Shown here piece after piece: positions 14,643-23,940 of a DNA stretch of 64,000 bases (the stretch's first letter is position 1; each line of letters starts with the position of its first letter). The stretch lies in contig JANQMU010000076.1 of NCBI GenBank assembly GCA_028279875.1, positions 1-64,000 of the forward strand. Direction: 5' to 3'. Below the pieces are notes generated by a model that was given only the letters and a program-made list of their open reading frames with translations, had not been told where the DNA came from and did no database searches. A program made the translations under genes and the position numbers. Source of the DNA: Rhizobiaceae bacterium. GTDB lineage: Bacteria > Pseudomonadota > Alphaproteobacteria > Rhizobiales > Rhizobiaceae.

Positions 14643-17234
14643 TTATCGGCTGTCGAGCAGCCTTTCGAGATAGAAGCGTTCCATCTCGGGGCGGAACGCG
14701 TCACCGAGCCGTTCGCGGATCGCTTCCAGAATGCGGCGGGCCCGCTGAATATCGGCTTCCTCCGGAACTTTGACATTGTCGCCGAAATCGGGACCGGTAT
14801 TGGCGCGCGGCCGGCCCAGCGGGTCGAGCTGCGTCGGGTTGCGTGATCCCGGTCCGGTGTTCGGGCCGTTGGGATTCTGGCCCATCGCCTGGCGCATCTG
14901 GTTCATCATGCTCTGGGCGCCGTCGCGCAGCGCCTGCAGCGCCCGGCCCTGTTCGCCAACGGCGGTCTCGCCCTCGCCCTGGCCCAGCGCCTCGCCTGCT
15001 TCGCCCATGGCTTCGCCGGCCTCGTCGAAGCCCTCGTTCGGCTGCATGCCAAGGCCTTCCAGCGCCTCCTGCAACTCGCCGAGCTGCTGCTGCAGCGCCT
15101 GTTGCTGCTCCTGCAGGTCGCGCAGGGCCTGGCGCAGTTCCTCCTCGGTCATCTGCTGGCCCTCGCCCTGCTGATTCTGGCCCTGCTGGCGGTTCTGGTC
15201 CTGCATGAATTGCTGCCGGCGCTGTTCCCTCAGCGCCTGTTCGAGCTCGAAGGTTTCCTCCATCAATTGCTGCTGGCGCTGCATCAGTTCCCCGAGCTTG
15301 TCCATCTGCTGGCGCATCGGATTGTCGCCCTGCGCCTGGCGCTGCTGGCCGGTCTGCAGGTTGTTCATCATCCGCTGCAGTTCGGACAGCAATTGCTGGG
15401 CCTGATCGCGGGCGCCCGACTGGGCAAGGTTCTCGATCTGGTCGAGCATGCGGTTGAGATCCTCGCTGCGCAGCATGTTCTGCAGGGCCGATGGCGGGAT
15501 CTGCGCGGTATTTTGGTTGCGCTGCATGTTTTCAGCGAGCGCCTGCAGGAACTCCTGCATGGCTTCGCGCAATTCATCCATCAGCGCCTGGATCTCTTCA
15601 TCCGACGCGCCGTTCTCTAGCGCCTCGGACAGCGCCCGTTGCGCATCGCGCAGGCGCCGTTCGGCGAAGGACAGGTCGCCGTCTTCGATGCCCAGCGCGA
15701 TGTCCCACAGATAGTCGGCCGTATCGCGGAGCATATCGTCATTGAAGGCTTCCTTCATCCGGGTGCGTGCCGATCTGATCAGCAGATAATGGGTGGTGTT
15801 CCGGATGGTCTCCTCGGGCGCGAAGGTAACGGCCTCATTGAGGTCGAGAACGCGGTCGAGGCGATTGGTGTCGAGCGCCAGCACCTGCCGCTGCTCGGCG
15901 ACCGCGCCGGCCAGAAGATTGTTGAAATAGCGCCCGGGCAGGGTCATTTCGATGGTTTCGCTGCGGCCCGTCTGGCCGATCGAATCCTCGGCCACGAGGG
16001 TAATGCGAACCGGCATGCCGGCCATTGGATGTTCGGTCAGGTTGCGGCTTTCACGCCCCTTGCGCTCGCGGGCGCCGGTGCGCGGCAGCGTGAGTGGGTA
16101 TTCGGGCAGTCCGTAGAGCGGGTTGGCGTCGGGTGACTGCGGCGTCACGGGCAGGATTTCCGCATAGGCCCGCTCGGCCCCGTAATCGTCATTGATGGTG
16201 AAGGCGATGTCCAGCGCGCCGTTGACGGCGCGTTGCGGCTGGCCTTCAAAGGCGATGACCGGTGGGTCGTCGGCGATCACCTCGAAGCGCCAGCTCTCGG
16301 CGACATTCTGTCCCTGGCGGACCACCAGTGCCCCGTCGCCGGCGGGATTGTGGCGGAAGCTGCGGGCCTCAAGGGCCGGGTTGGCGGTTCCGGTTTTTGG
16401 GCCGGTCTTCGGTCCGGCCCGGACATCATCGGCCGGCGGCATCGCGATTTCCGCGTCCGGCGTCTTGAAGATCACCTCTTCGGTGCCCGACCCGCCGACG
16501 ATGCGGACCAGCATTTCGCTGCCCGCCGGAATCTTGATGACATCGGGCAGGCCGGTGGTGTTGCCGGTCAGGAAGATCGGTGCCTTGCCGGTATATTCGG
16601 GCGGCGTGACCCAGGCGTCGACGCGAACGCCGGCGATCTCGGCCTGCTTGGCGTGGCTGTGGAAAGCATCGCCGATCAGCCCCGACTGGTTCGAGAAGGA
16701 ATAGCCGAATGCGGTGACCAGCAGCAGGGCGACAAACACCCGGATGCCGAACGGGTCGAGTTTCGGGGTCGGCGGGCGCGGCGGCGTCAGGCGGATCGCG
16801 GCGATCTGTTCGGCCATCCGCGCCTGGTGTCGCCGCCACAAAGAGCGGGCGAAGGCATCGCCCTGTTCCAGCCGGTCGGTCTGGGCGGCCAGCGCCTGGT
16901 GGACGATCCGGTTGTCGGTTTCAAGCCGCTGAAGCGCTTCCGGCTTGTGGGGCCAGTGCAGGCTCCGGAAGGTCCAGAACGAACCGAAGAACAGGCCGGC
17001 AAAGGCAATCAGGCCGGCGATGCGCAGCCAGTCGGGCACCAGGCGGAAAAACCCGAACCAGGAGAGGGCGACAAACAGCGCGGCGATGCATAGCGCCGGC
17101 AGCAGGCGCGGCCAGACCCGTTCGAAATAGAGCACGCCCTGAACGGCCCGGATCCGCGACGCAATGCGCCGCCGCAGCGTCACACCGGCATCGGCTGTCA
17201 TGTCGTTGGCGTCGCCATGTCCATTCGGTGTCAT
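14643..17234 (-). CDS. TIGR02302 (DUF4175) family membrane protein
   Basis: This 863-residue protein has three N-terminal membrane segments (about 44-63, 70-89 and 164-181), a large periplasmic beta-rich central part, and a very glutamine-rich coiled-coil region from about 560 to 800. This matches the alphaproteobacterial TIGR02302 family, whose function is unknown. The Q-rich stretch contains many short MQRQQQL- and QQGQNQQ-like runs and is prone to repeat-length change. It is located between cpdR and lysA, as in related genomes. The ATG at 17234 is the complement of the CAT at 17232-17234. Confidence 0.88.
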   Translation of the reverse strand: MTPNGHGDANDMTADAGVTLRRRIASRIRAVQGVLYFERVWPRLLPALCIAALFVALSWFGFFRLVPDWLRIAGLIAFAGLFFGSFWTFRSLHWPHKPEALQRLETDNRIVHQALAAQTDRLEQGDAFARSLWRRHQARMAEQIAAIRLTPPRPPTPKLDPFGIRVFVALLLVTAFGYSFSNQSGLIGDAFHSHAKQAEIAGVRVDAWVTPPEYTGKAPIFLTGNTTGLPDVIKIPAGSEMLVRIVGGSGTEEVIFKTPDAEIAMPPADDVRAGPKTGPKTGTANPALEARSFRHNPAGDGALVVRQGQNVAESWRFEVIADDPPVIAFEGQPQRAVNGALDIAFTINDDYGAERAYAEILPVTPQSPDANPLYGLPEYPLTLPRTGARERKGRESRNLTEHPMAGMPVRITLVAEDSIGQTGRSETIEMTLPGRYFNNLLAGAVAEQRQVLALDTNRLDRVLDLNEAVTFAPEETIRNTTHYLLIRSARTRMKEAFNDDMLRDTADYLWDIALGIEDGDLSFAERRLRDAQRALSEALENGASDEEIQALMDELREAMQEFLQALAENMQRNQNTAQIPPSALQNMLRSEDLNRMLDQIENLAQSGARDQAQQLLSELQRMMNNLQTGQQRQAQGDNPMRQQMDKLGELMQRQQQLMEETFELEQALREQRRQQFMQDQNRQQGQNQQGEGQQMTEEELRQALRDLQEQQQALQQQLGELQEALEGLGMQPNEGFDEAGEAMGEAGEALGQGEGETAVGEQGRALQALRDGAQSMMNQMRQAMGQNPNGPNTGPGSRNPTQLDPLGRPRANTGPDFGDNVKVPEEADIQRARRILEAIRERLGDAFRPEMERFYLERLLDSR

Positions 17235-17327
17235 GGATGAATCATCCTTCCATGGAATTATGGAAGAATAACACTCTTTGCGGCAAAGGCGAGACGCCGC
17301 ACCAAATTGTGAGAATCGCCGCCGCGC

Positions 17328-18596
17328 TCAGCCCAGCCAGTCAGGCACGGAATCAAGGCCGATCAGGGCGTCATAATCGCCGCGCGGCCGCACCACATGG
17401 AAATCGGCGCCCCTGACAAGGACTTCCGGCACCAGCAATCGCGTATTGTAGGTCGAGGACTGGACGGCGCCATAGGCGCCGGCCGTGCCGATGGCGATCA
17501 GGTCGCCGGCCTTGAGCGGCGGCATGTCGCGGTCCCGGGCAAGATAATCGCCGCTTTCGCAGACCGGGCCGACAATGTCGACCCGTTCATGGGCGGTATT
17601 TCCGGGCGGTGCGACCACCGGCCGGATGTCATGCCAGGCCTCATAGAGGGTCGGGCGGAGAAGATCGTTCATCGCGGCGTCAACAATGGCGAATCGCCTG
17701 GCGCCGCCATCCTTCATATAGATGACCTCGCTGACCAGAATGCCGGCATTGCCGACGATCATGCGTCCGGGTTCGAAAATGACCTGGCAGTCGAGCGAGC
17801 GGAGCTGTTCCAGCACTACGTCGGCATAGGCTTGCGGATCGGGTGGCGGCTCATTGTCGGACCGGTAGGGGATGCCGAGCCCGCCGCCGACATCGATGTG
17901 GCGGATATCATGGCCGGCGGCGCGCAGCGTGCCGACCAGCCGGTGCAGCAGGCTGAAGGCGTCGCTATAGGGCTGCAGATCGGTGATCTGGCTGCCGATA
18001 TGCATGTCGATCCCGGTGACCTCGATGCCCGGCAGTTCGGCGGCTCTCGCATAGACGGCTTCGGCACGGGTCCAGGAAATGCCGAACTTGTCTTCCTTCT
18101 TGCCGGTCGAGATCTTGGCGTGGGTTCTGGCATCGACATCCGGATTGACGCGGAACGAGACCGGCGCCCTCTTGCCGGCCTTGACGGCACGGGCGTTCAA
18201 CACTTCGAGTTCCGGTTCCGATTCGACGTTGAAGCACAAAATGTCTGCATCGAGCGCAAAGTCGATTTCGCGAACGGTCTTTCCGACGCCGGAAAAGACG
18301 ATCCTGTCGGCGGTAATGCCGGCCGCCAGCGCCCGCCGCAGCTCGCCCTCCGACACGACATCCGCGCCGGCGCCGAGGGCCGCGAGCGTTGCCAGCACAC
18401 CCTGGTTGGAATTGGCCTTCATGGCGTAGCAGATCAGTGCGTCGATGGAGGCGAATGCCTCGGCAAAGACGCGGTAGTGACGGGTCAGGGTCGCGGTCGA
18501 ATAACAATAGAATGGCGTGCCGACAGAGCGGGCGATGTCGGGAATGCTGACATCCTCGGCATGGAGAACGCCGTCACGGTATTCGAAATGGTTCAC
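17328..18596 (-). CDS. lysA: Diaminopimelate decarboxylase
   Basis: This 422-residue PLP enzyme catalyses the last step of lysine biosynthesis, meso-diaminopimelate to L-lysine. The PLP lysine is K60 in YAMKANSNQ. HIGSQI, GGGLGIPY and FEPGR follow as phosphate and substrate contacts, and CESGD carries the cysteine and aspartate from the partner subunit. The start codon is GTG at 18596, 10 bp after the lptM stop, so the two are cotranscribed. Confidence 0.96.
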   Translation of the reverse strand: MNHFEYRDGVLHAEDVSIPDIARSVGTPFYCYSTATLTRHYRVFAEAFASIDALICYAMKANSNQGVLATLAALGAGADVVSEGELRRALAAGITADRIVFSGVGKTVREIDFALDADILCFNVESEPELEVLNARAVKAGKRAPVSFRVNPDVDARTHAKISTGKKEDKFGISWTRAEAVYARAAELPGIEVTGIDMHIGSQITDLQPYSDAFSLLHRLVGTLRAAGHDIRHIDVGGGLGIPYRSDNEPPPDPQAYADVVLEQLRSLDCQVIFEPGRMIVGNAGILVSEVIYMKDGGARRFAIVDAAMNDLLRPTLYEAWHDIRPVVAPPGNTAHERVDIVGPVCESGDYLARDRDMPPLKAGDLIAIGTAGAYGAVQSSTYNTRLLVPEVLVRGADFHVVRPRGDYDALIGLDSVPDWLG

Positions 18597-18606
18597 GGGA
18601 ACCGGC

Positions 18607-18792
18607 CTACTGGATCAGCGGGTCGAGGATGAAACGGCGGCCTTCCTGCGGATCTTCGCCGGTCGCGTCCTCATTTTGCACATCGACGCGGGCCGGGGGA
18701 ACATCCAGGGGCGCCTTGCGGCCGCAGCCGGTAAGCACAATCGCTGCCAGGAATGCAATGGTTGCAGCATTTGCGGCACGGGTCGCGGTCAT
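18607..18792 (-). CDS. lptM: LptM/YifL-type small lipoprotein
   Basis: This 61-residue lipoprotein has a signal sequence ending in the lipobox LTGC, followed by GRKAPLDVPP, the typical LptM start. LptM assists disulfide maturation of the LPS translocon protein LptD at the outer membrane in E. coli. Its position between argH and lysA is the standard place for the gene in many proteobacteria. The gap to lysA is 10 bp. Confidence 0.88.
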   Translation of the reverse strand: MTATRAANAATIAFLAAIVLTGCGRKAPLDVPPARVDVQNEDATGEDPQEGRRFILDPLIQ

Positions 18793-18876
18793 GGGATGTT
18801 CGCCTGTTTCAGAACTCGCCTCGTGCCCTTTTAGCGAAGTTCGCGTGCCTTGTGCACCCTGTTTGTGTGTCGGCGG

Positions 18877-20265
18877 TCAGAGCCTGCTGCGCCACCAGGC
18901 AATCTGTTCACGAACCCTGACGGGCGCCGTGCCGCCGAAACTCGTGCGGCTGGCAACCGACGCCTCGACGGTCAGCACCGAATAGATATCCTGCGTGATC
19001 GCGCTATTGATCGCCTGAAGATCGGCAAGCGGCAGGTCGGCCAGGGCACAGCCGTGCTGTTCGGCGAGGGCCACCGCTTTGCCGGTGACGTGATGGGCCT
19101 CGCGAAACGGCAGGCCGGCCTCGCGCACCAGCCAGTCGGCAAGGTCGGTGGCGGTCGAATATCCGGCGCCGGCGGCTGCTTTCATGGTTTCCTTCGACAC
19201 GGTCAGGTCGCCGATCATGCCGGTCATTGCAGCCAGGGCAAGTTCGAGGGTCTCGGCGGCGTCGAAGACCTGTTCCTTGTCTTCCTGCATGTCCTTGGAA
19301 TAGGCCAGCGGCAGGCCCTTCATGACGGTCAGCAAGGCGATCAGCGCGCCGTTGATGCGCCCGGTCTTGGCCCGCACCAGTTCGGCGGCGTCGGGATTCT
19401 TCTTCTGCGGCATGATCGACGAGCCGGTCGAAAAGGCGTCCGACAGGCGCACGAAGCCGAATTGCGGGGTCGACCAGATGACAATCTCCTCGGCCAGACG
19501 CGACAGGTGAGTGCCGCATATTGCCGCAAGCGCCAGAAACTCCAGGGCGAAATCCCGGTCGGATACGGTGTCGATGGAATTGCGGGTCGGGGCGCTGAAG
19601 CCGAGTGTTTCAGCGGTCTTTTGCCGGTCGATCGGAAATCCGGTGCCGGCGAGCGCCGCAGTGCCAAGCGGGCATTCGTCAAGCCGTGCCAGGGCGTCAC
19701 GCGCGCGCCCGCGATCGCGGCCGAACATCTCCACATAGGCCATGCAGTGGTGGCCGAAGGTCACCGGCTGCGCCGTCTGCAGATGGGTAAAACCGGGCAT
19801 AACCGTGTCGGCGTGCTCTTCGGCACGGTCCAGAAAGGCAGTGATCAGCGCGGTCAGCGCGGCATCGGTCTTTTGCAGCTGCTCCTTGACCCACAGGCGA
19901 AAATCGAGCGCCACCTGGTCATTGCGCGAGCGGGCCGTATGCAGGCGGCCGGCGGCCGGGCCGATCAGATCGGCGAGCCGCGCCTCGATATTCATATGAA
20001 TGTCTTCCAGCCGCCGCGAGAAGTCGAAGCCGCCGGACCGGATTTCTGACAAAATCGTGTTCAGACCGTCCGTAATCTTGTCACGATCTTCGGCCGAGAT
20101 TATGCCAGTATCGGCGAGCATGGCCGCGTGGGCGAGTGAACCCTCGATGTCCTGGGCAAAAAGCCGCCGGTCGAAATCGATGGATGCGTTGATTTCTTCC
20201 ATGATCGCGTCCGGGCCGGAAGCGAAGCGCCCGCCCCACATCTGGTTGGAAGTTTTGCCGGTCAT
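18877..20265 (-). CDS. argH: Argininosuccinate lyase
   Basis: This 462-residue enzyme of the fumarase/aspartase superfamily splits argininosuccinate into arginine and fumarate. Visible blocks are MWGGRF at the N-terminus, [25 protein letters not shown] with the catalytic histidine region, and the signature [12 protein letters not shown]. The frame stays open far upstream (to 20760), but the conserved MWGGRF fixes the start at the ATG at 20265. The divergent tlpA start lies only 28 bp away. Confidence 0.97.
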   Translation of the reverse strand: MTGKTSNQMWGGRFASGPDAIMEEINASIDFDRRLFAQDIEGSLAHAAMLADTGIISAEDRDKITDGLNTILSEIRSGGFDFSRRLEDIHMNIEARLADLIGPAAGRLHTARSRNDQVALDFRLWVKEQLQKTDAALTALITAFLDRAEEHADTVMPGFTHLQTAQPVTFGHHCMAYVEMFGRDRGRARDALARLDECPLGTAALAGTGFPIDRQKTAETLGFSAPTRNSIDTVSDRDFALEFLALAAICGTHLSRLAEEIVIWSTPQFGFVRLSDAFSTGSSIMPQKKNPDAAELVRAKTGRINGALIALLTVMKGLPLAYSKDMQEDKEQVFDAAETLELALAAMTGMIGDLTVSKETMKAAAGAGYSTATDLADWLVREAGLPFREAHHVTGKAVALAEQHGCALADLPLADLQAINSAITQDIYSVLTVEASVASRTSFGGTAPVRVREQIAWWRSRL

Positions 20266-20293
20266 GAATGAAGTAACTCCGGAGACGACAGGA

Positions 20294-20971
20294 ATGTCAG
20301 AAAACAAGAACAAGGGCCGCGTTGTTTCGCCAAGGCTCGTCGGCGGTGCCGTCATTGTCGCCGCGCTGGCCGTCGTGGTGGCGGTATACGTGAATGGCAT
20401 GCCGTCTGGCAACACATCGGACGAAGTCGCGGATGCCGGCAGCGCCTGCTCCGGCACGCTGGCGCTGGCGAAGGCGATCCAGCCGCTCGCCACCGGCGAT
20501 GTGGCCGCCATGGCTTCGGCGTCCGAATTGACGCCGCTGCAATCGCTGGGCTTCAACGGACCGGACGGACAGGCGATGACGGTCGGCGATTTTTCCGGAA
20601 AAACCCTGCTCATCAATCTGTGGGCGACCTGGTGCGCGCCCTGCCGCGAGGAAATGCCGGCGCTCGACAGCCTGCAGGCCGAACTCGGCAGTGGCGCTTT
20701 CGAAGTGGTGGCCGTCAATATCGACACGGGCGACGACAGCAAGCCGAAGAAGTTCCTCAACGAAATCGGGGTCGCCGAACTCGGCTTCTACCGCGACAAC
20801 ACGATGGGCATTTTCAATGCGCTGAAAAAGGACGGGCTGGCCTTCGGACTGCCGGTCACGCTGCTGATCGATGAAACGGGCTGTCTGCTTGCCAATATGA
20901 ACGGTCCGGCGCACTGGTCGGGCGATGATGCCGTGGCCTATATCAGGGGTGCGTTGGGCACAGAAAGCTGA
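20294..20971 (+). CDS. tlpA: TlpA-family membrane-anchored thioredoxin-like protein
   Basis: This is a 225-residue protein with one N-terminal anchor (about 14-33) and a periplasmic thioredoxin fold. The active site is [13 protein letters not shown] with C114 and C117, and a cis-proline lies in LPVTLLID. TlpA proteins reduce apo-cytochrome c oxidase subunits or cytochrome c maturation partners. An in-frame ATG at 20264 would overlap the argH start; the ATG at 20294 follows ACAGGA and is preferred with moderate certainty. The divergent neighbour is argH, as in other Hyphomicrobiales. Confidence 0.9.
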   Translation: MSENKNKGRVVSPRLVGGAVIVAALAVVVAVYVNGMPSGNTSDEVADAGSACSGTLALAKAIQPLATGDVAAMASASELTPLQSLGFNGPDGQAMTVGDFSGKTLLINLWATWCAPCREEMPALDSLQAELGSGAFEVVAVNIDTGDDSKPKKFLNEIGVAELGFYRDNTMGIFNALKKDGLAFGLPVTLLIDETGCLLANMNGPAHWSGDDAVAYIRGALGTES

Positions 20972-21187
20972 GGCTCCGCGGCGCGCTGCCATGCGCCGGC
21001 GGAAATCCCTTCCGGCCCCGAAGATATCCTCCATTTGTCCCTGAGGGCCAATTGGACAACCGACGGTCGGCACGGTGTCTGTCGCGCTTTGAGTGAGAAA
21101 AATCGTATATTATCTTAACCGAAGCGACGCCTCGTGTGCAGGGAATGCTCTCCCGATCAACCACTATCTCCGATCATATTCGACGTA

Positions 21188-21886
21188 TCAAAGACCCTTG
21201 ACCAGATCATGCTGACCCGATGCGAGCGGCCGGGTCAGCCTGTCGAAACCGCCGGTGATATGGGCAACCAATGCCGCCCGGGCCTCCGTCGGAGAACCGC
21301 TCCTGAGAGCGGAAATGATCTGATTGTGTTCGCGCACGATCTGCGCCTTGTCGGGAATCCCGCGGCCAAAATTGTTGCGGTATGTCTGGTGGTGGTAGGC
21401 CAGGCGCGTATAGGAGTCGCAAATATAGGCATTGTTGGACAGCTCGATCAATATTGTATGAAACTCCTGATCCAACGTTGTGAAATCCTTCATTTCTTCA
21501 AAATTCGTCCCAACATTGGTGGCAGAAAGATTAAAGTTTATCTTCTCTAGTTTATCGCTGGTTTCGTTTGTCAGGAATTTGTGACCAATATCGATCGCAC
21601 CGGATTCCAATACTAGCCTTGCCTGGAATAACTGCTCTATTTGTTCCAAAGTCGGTGGTTGTGCCACATGGTACCCGCGATTGGGTTCAAAGGTGACGAA
21701 CCGGGTCAGAAGCAGTCGGCTGAGCGCCTCCCTGATCGGTATGGTGCTGGTTCCGAAGTCTGCGGCGAGCCGGCTGATGATCAGCTTCGAGCCGGGTTTT
21801 ATCTTGTGATCCGCTATCTGCCGGTAAAGGTGCTGATAGGCCAGATCGACCAGACTCATGCTCTTTTTTGCCGTGCTGGTTCTCAT
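21188..21886 (-). CDS. GntR-family regulator, FCD (FadR-type) subgroup
   Basis: This 232-residue regulator has an N-terminal winged helix (about 10-75) with the GntR pattern AYQHLYRQIADHKIKPGSKL and STIPIREALSRL. The all-helical FCD effector domain follows, with DQEFHTILIE and a C-terminal H-x3-H-like pair in EHNQI and HITGG, probable metal ligands. The start at 21886 follows GGAG; an ATG at 21940 would add 18 residues. It is divergent from the lactonase-dehydrogenase-transporter operon at 22031 and is its likely repressor. A GTATAC-type palindrome lies between them. Confidence 0.88.
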   Translation of the reverse strand: MRTSTAKKSMSLVDLAYQHLYRQIADHKIKPGSKLIISRLAADFGTSTIPIREALSRLLLTRFVTFEPNRGYHVAQPPTLEQIEQLFQARLVLESGAIDIGHKFLTNETSDKLEKINFNLSATNVGTNFEEMKDFTTLDQEFHTILIELSNNAYICDSYTRLAYHHQTYRNNFGRGIPDKAQIVREHNQIISALRSGSPTEARAALVAHITGGFDRLTRPLASGQHDLVKGL

Positions 21887-21964
21887 GCCTGTGCTCCGGT
21901 TGCCGATGTCATCTTTACTCCACATCGGTTTGCGCAACAAGCCATGAAGCCGTGCGGATTTTGC

Positions 21965-21980
21965 AAATCATATACGATTT
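21965..21980. promoter_or_regulatory. Candidate GntR operator
   Basis: AAATCATATACGATTT has 5-bp perfect arms (AAATC/GATTT) around a six-base centre, like FCD-GntR sites with ATAC cores. It lies 51 bp before the lactonase ATG and 79 bp upstream of the gntR start. A related half, AAATCGTATAT, occurs at 21100-21110 beyond the gntR 3' end. Confidence 0.5.
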
Positions 21981-22030
21981 ATTGACTTCTGGTCCTTTCT
22001 GTGTCTCTTTGTGCGCCACAAGAGGGAGCA

Positions 22031-22891
22031 ATGCGTACCGAACTGCTTGCGGGAGGACTGGGTTGGCCTGAAGGGCCGTGTGTGCTGGACAATGGCGACA
22101 TTGCCTTTGTCGAGACCTATCGCGGTCAGGTGTCTGTATGTGATGCGGCGGGCCGGGTGTCGCAACTGGCCTATCTGGGCGGTGGACCCAATTCCGTCAT
22201 TGCGACGGCCGGCGGCGAACTGGCAGTTGCGCAAAATGGCGGATTGGTTGGTCCGTGGCGATCCGATGATCCGCGGACGCCGTCGATCCAGCGCGTCGAT
22301 TCGCGCGGCAGGGTCGAAACGATGGCGACCAGCATCGACGGCATCCAATTGCGCGCGCCAAACGATCTGGTGCAGTCGCAAGAGGGGATCATCTACTTCA
22401 CCGACAGCGGCGGCGATTTTGATCCGATCGGACGCAAGGACCCCGGTTACATATTCTCGATCAATCGTGACGGCACCGGAAAATGTCTGGCCGAGGTCGG
22501 ATGTGTTTATCCGAACGGTATTCTGATTGACGGAAATGGCGATGTCTGCTGGACCGAGAGCTATACCGGACAGGTGCGCCGCGTCGATGCGGCCGGGCGG
22601 ATATCAACGATCGCCGCGCTTCCCGACCGTTCGGTTCCCGACGGGCTGAAAACGGATCGCGAGGGCACGTTTTTCGTGGCCGGCTGCGCGTCGTCCCGCA
22701 TCGAGCTGTTTGCCGCCGACGGCCGCCATCTGGGCGGTCTCGAAGCCGGCCGGGTTCCGACCAATTGTGCGTTCGACGGGAACAGCCTGATCGTGACCGA
22801 CGCCGGCCATCCCGGCGACAAGGCGGTTGCAGAACTGACCGGATCCCTCTGGCGCCTGTCGGACCTGTCGACCCTGGAACTGGAGCCATGA
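22031..22891 (+). CDS. SMP-30/gluconolactonase/LRE family protein
   Basis: This 286-residue six-bladed propeller lactonase has the N-terminal GWPEGPC with the metal glutamate. RAPNDLVQ carries a metal asparagine, GCVYPNGILID a second, and DGLKTDREG carries the catalytic aspartate. Such enzymes open aldonolactones to aldonic acids. AGGGAG precedes the ATG at 22031. It is the first gene of the operon and overlaps the next gene by 4 bp (ATGA). With the dehydrogenase next to it, the pair would oxidise a sugar to its lactone and then to the acid (inference). Confidence 0.88.
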   Translation: MRTELLAGGLGWPEGPCVLDNGDIAFVETYRGQVSVCDAAGRVSQLAYLGGGPNSVIATAGGELAVAQNGGLVGPWRSDDPRTPSIQRVDSRGRVETMATSIDGIQLRAPNDLVQSQEGIIYFTDSGGDFDPIGRKDPGYIFSINRDGTGKCLAEVGCVYPNGILIDGNGDVCWTESYTGQVRRVDAAGRISTIAALPDRSVPDGLKTDREGTFFVAGCASSRIELFAADGRHLGGLEAGRVPTNCAFDGNSLIVTDAGHPGDKAVAELTGSLWRLSDLSTLELEP

Positions 22892-23940
22892 GCAAAGCCG
22901 AATTGCGTGTCGGCATTGCCGGCGCAGGCTGGTGGGCAACGGAAAACTACCTGCCGATCCTGATGGAACATGACCGGGCGCGGGCCGTTGCAGTCAACCG
23001 CCACGGCCGCGCCGAACTTCTCGAAGCGCAAAGGCGCTTCTGCGCCGAGATCGCGACCGAGGATTTCGACGAGATGATCGCAAGCGGCCATCTCGATGCG
23101 CTGTTCGTCTCGTCGCCACACAATCTTCATTACCAGCAGGCGCGCAAGGGACTGGAAGCGGGGTTGCATGTGCTTGTCGAAAAACCGATGACCACCGATA
23201 CCGCGCAGGCGCGCGAGCTGGTCGCTCTCGCACGCCGGGAACAGCGCAACCTCATGGTGCCCTATGGATGGAATTTCAGGCCCTTCACCGAAAAGGCCAG
23301 GGACATGATCGAGGCCGGCCGCATCGGCCGGATCCGCCATGTCGCGGCTCACATGGCCAGTCCCGCCGGTGATCTGTTCACCGGCCGGGATTTTGCCGGA
23401 ACGGAGGATGCGATTTTCCGGCCCATTCCGGACAATTGGGCCAATGCCGAATTCGGCGGCTATGGGTGGGGGCAGCTCGTCCACCTGCTCGGCCTGCTGT
23501 TCTACCTGACGGATCTGGAGCCGGCGGAGCTGTTCGCCTTTACCGGCAAATCCGATGCCGGCGCAGACATCTACGATGCGGTGTCCATGCGGTTTTCGGA
23601 CGGAGAAACGGCGACCCTGTCGGGCGCCGCCACCGTGCCGCACGGTTCACCGTTCCAGATCGACATCCGCATCTTCGGGGATGCCGGCATGCTGCTGTTC
23701 GATATGGAGCGGGAACGGGTCAGCCTGCGACGGGACGATGGCGAGGATGTGGATCTCGCGCTGGAACAAGGCGATGGCGCCTACCAGTGCGCCGAGCCGG
23801 TCAGGCGTTTCATTGCCATGTGTCTCGGCGAGCCGGCCGGGAACAACGGAACCGGCGAGACGGGATTGAAATCGGTCGCCGTTGTCGAAGCCATGCTTCG
23901 TTCGGCCGCATCGGGAACCAAGGCGAGGATTGATTTATGA
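22888..23940 (+). CDS. Gfo/Idh/MocA family oxidoreductase
   Basis: This 350-residue NAD(P)-dependent dehydrogenase has an N-terminal Rossmann fold, GIAGAGWWATENYLP, and the family catalytic motif EKPMTT with its lysine. The C-terminal alpha/beta domain contains GWGQLVHLLGLLFYL in place of the usual G-x-H-x2-D block. It would oxidise a cyclic sugar or inositol-type substrate. The start overlaps the lactonase stop as ATGA, and its own stop overlaps the permease start in the same way. Confidence 0.88.
   Translation: MSKAELRVGIAGAGWWATENYLPILMEHDRARAVAVNRHGRAELLEAQRRFCAEIATEDFDEMIASGHLDALFVSSPHNLHYQQARKGLEAGLHVLVEKPMTTDTAQARELVALARREQRNLMVPYGWNFRPFTEKARDMIEAGRIGRIRHVAAHMASPAGDLFTGRDFAGTEDAIFRPIPDNWANAEFGGYGWGQLVHLLGLLFYLTDLEPAELFAFTGKSDAGADIYDAVSMRFSDGETATLSGAATVPHGSPFQIDIRIFGDAGMLLFDMERERVSLRRDDGEDVDLALEQGDGAYQCAEPVRRFIAMCLGEPAGNNGTGETGLKSVAVVEAMLRSAASGTKARIDL

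Noticed and set aside
18877-20760. Apparent 627-residue argininosuccinate lyase
   Set aside because: The extra N-terminus is the antisense of tlpA; the conserved argH N-terminus begins at 20265.
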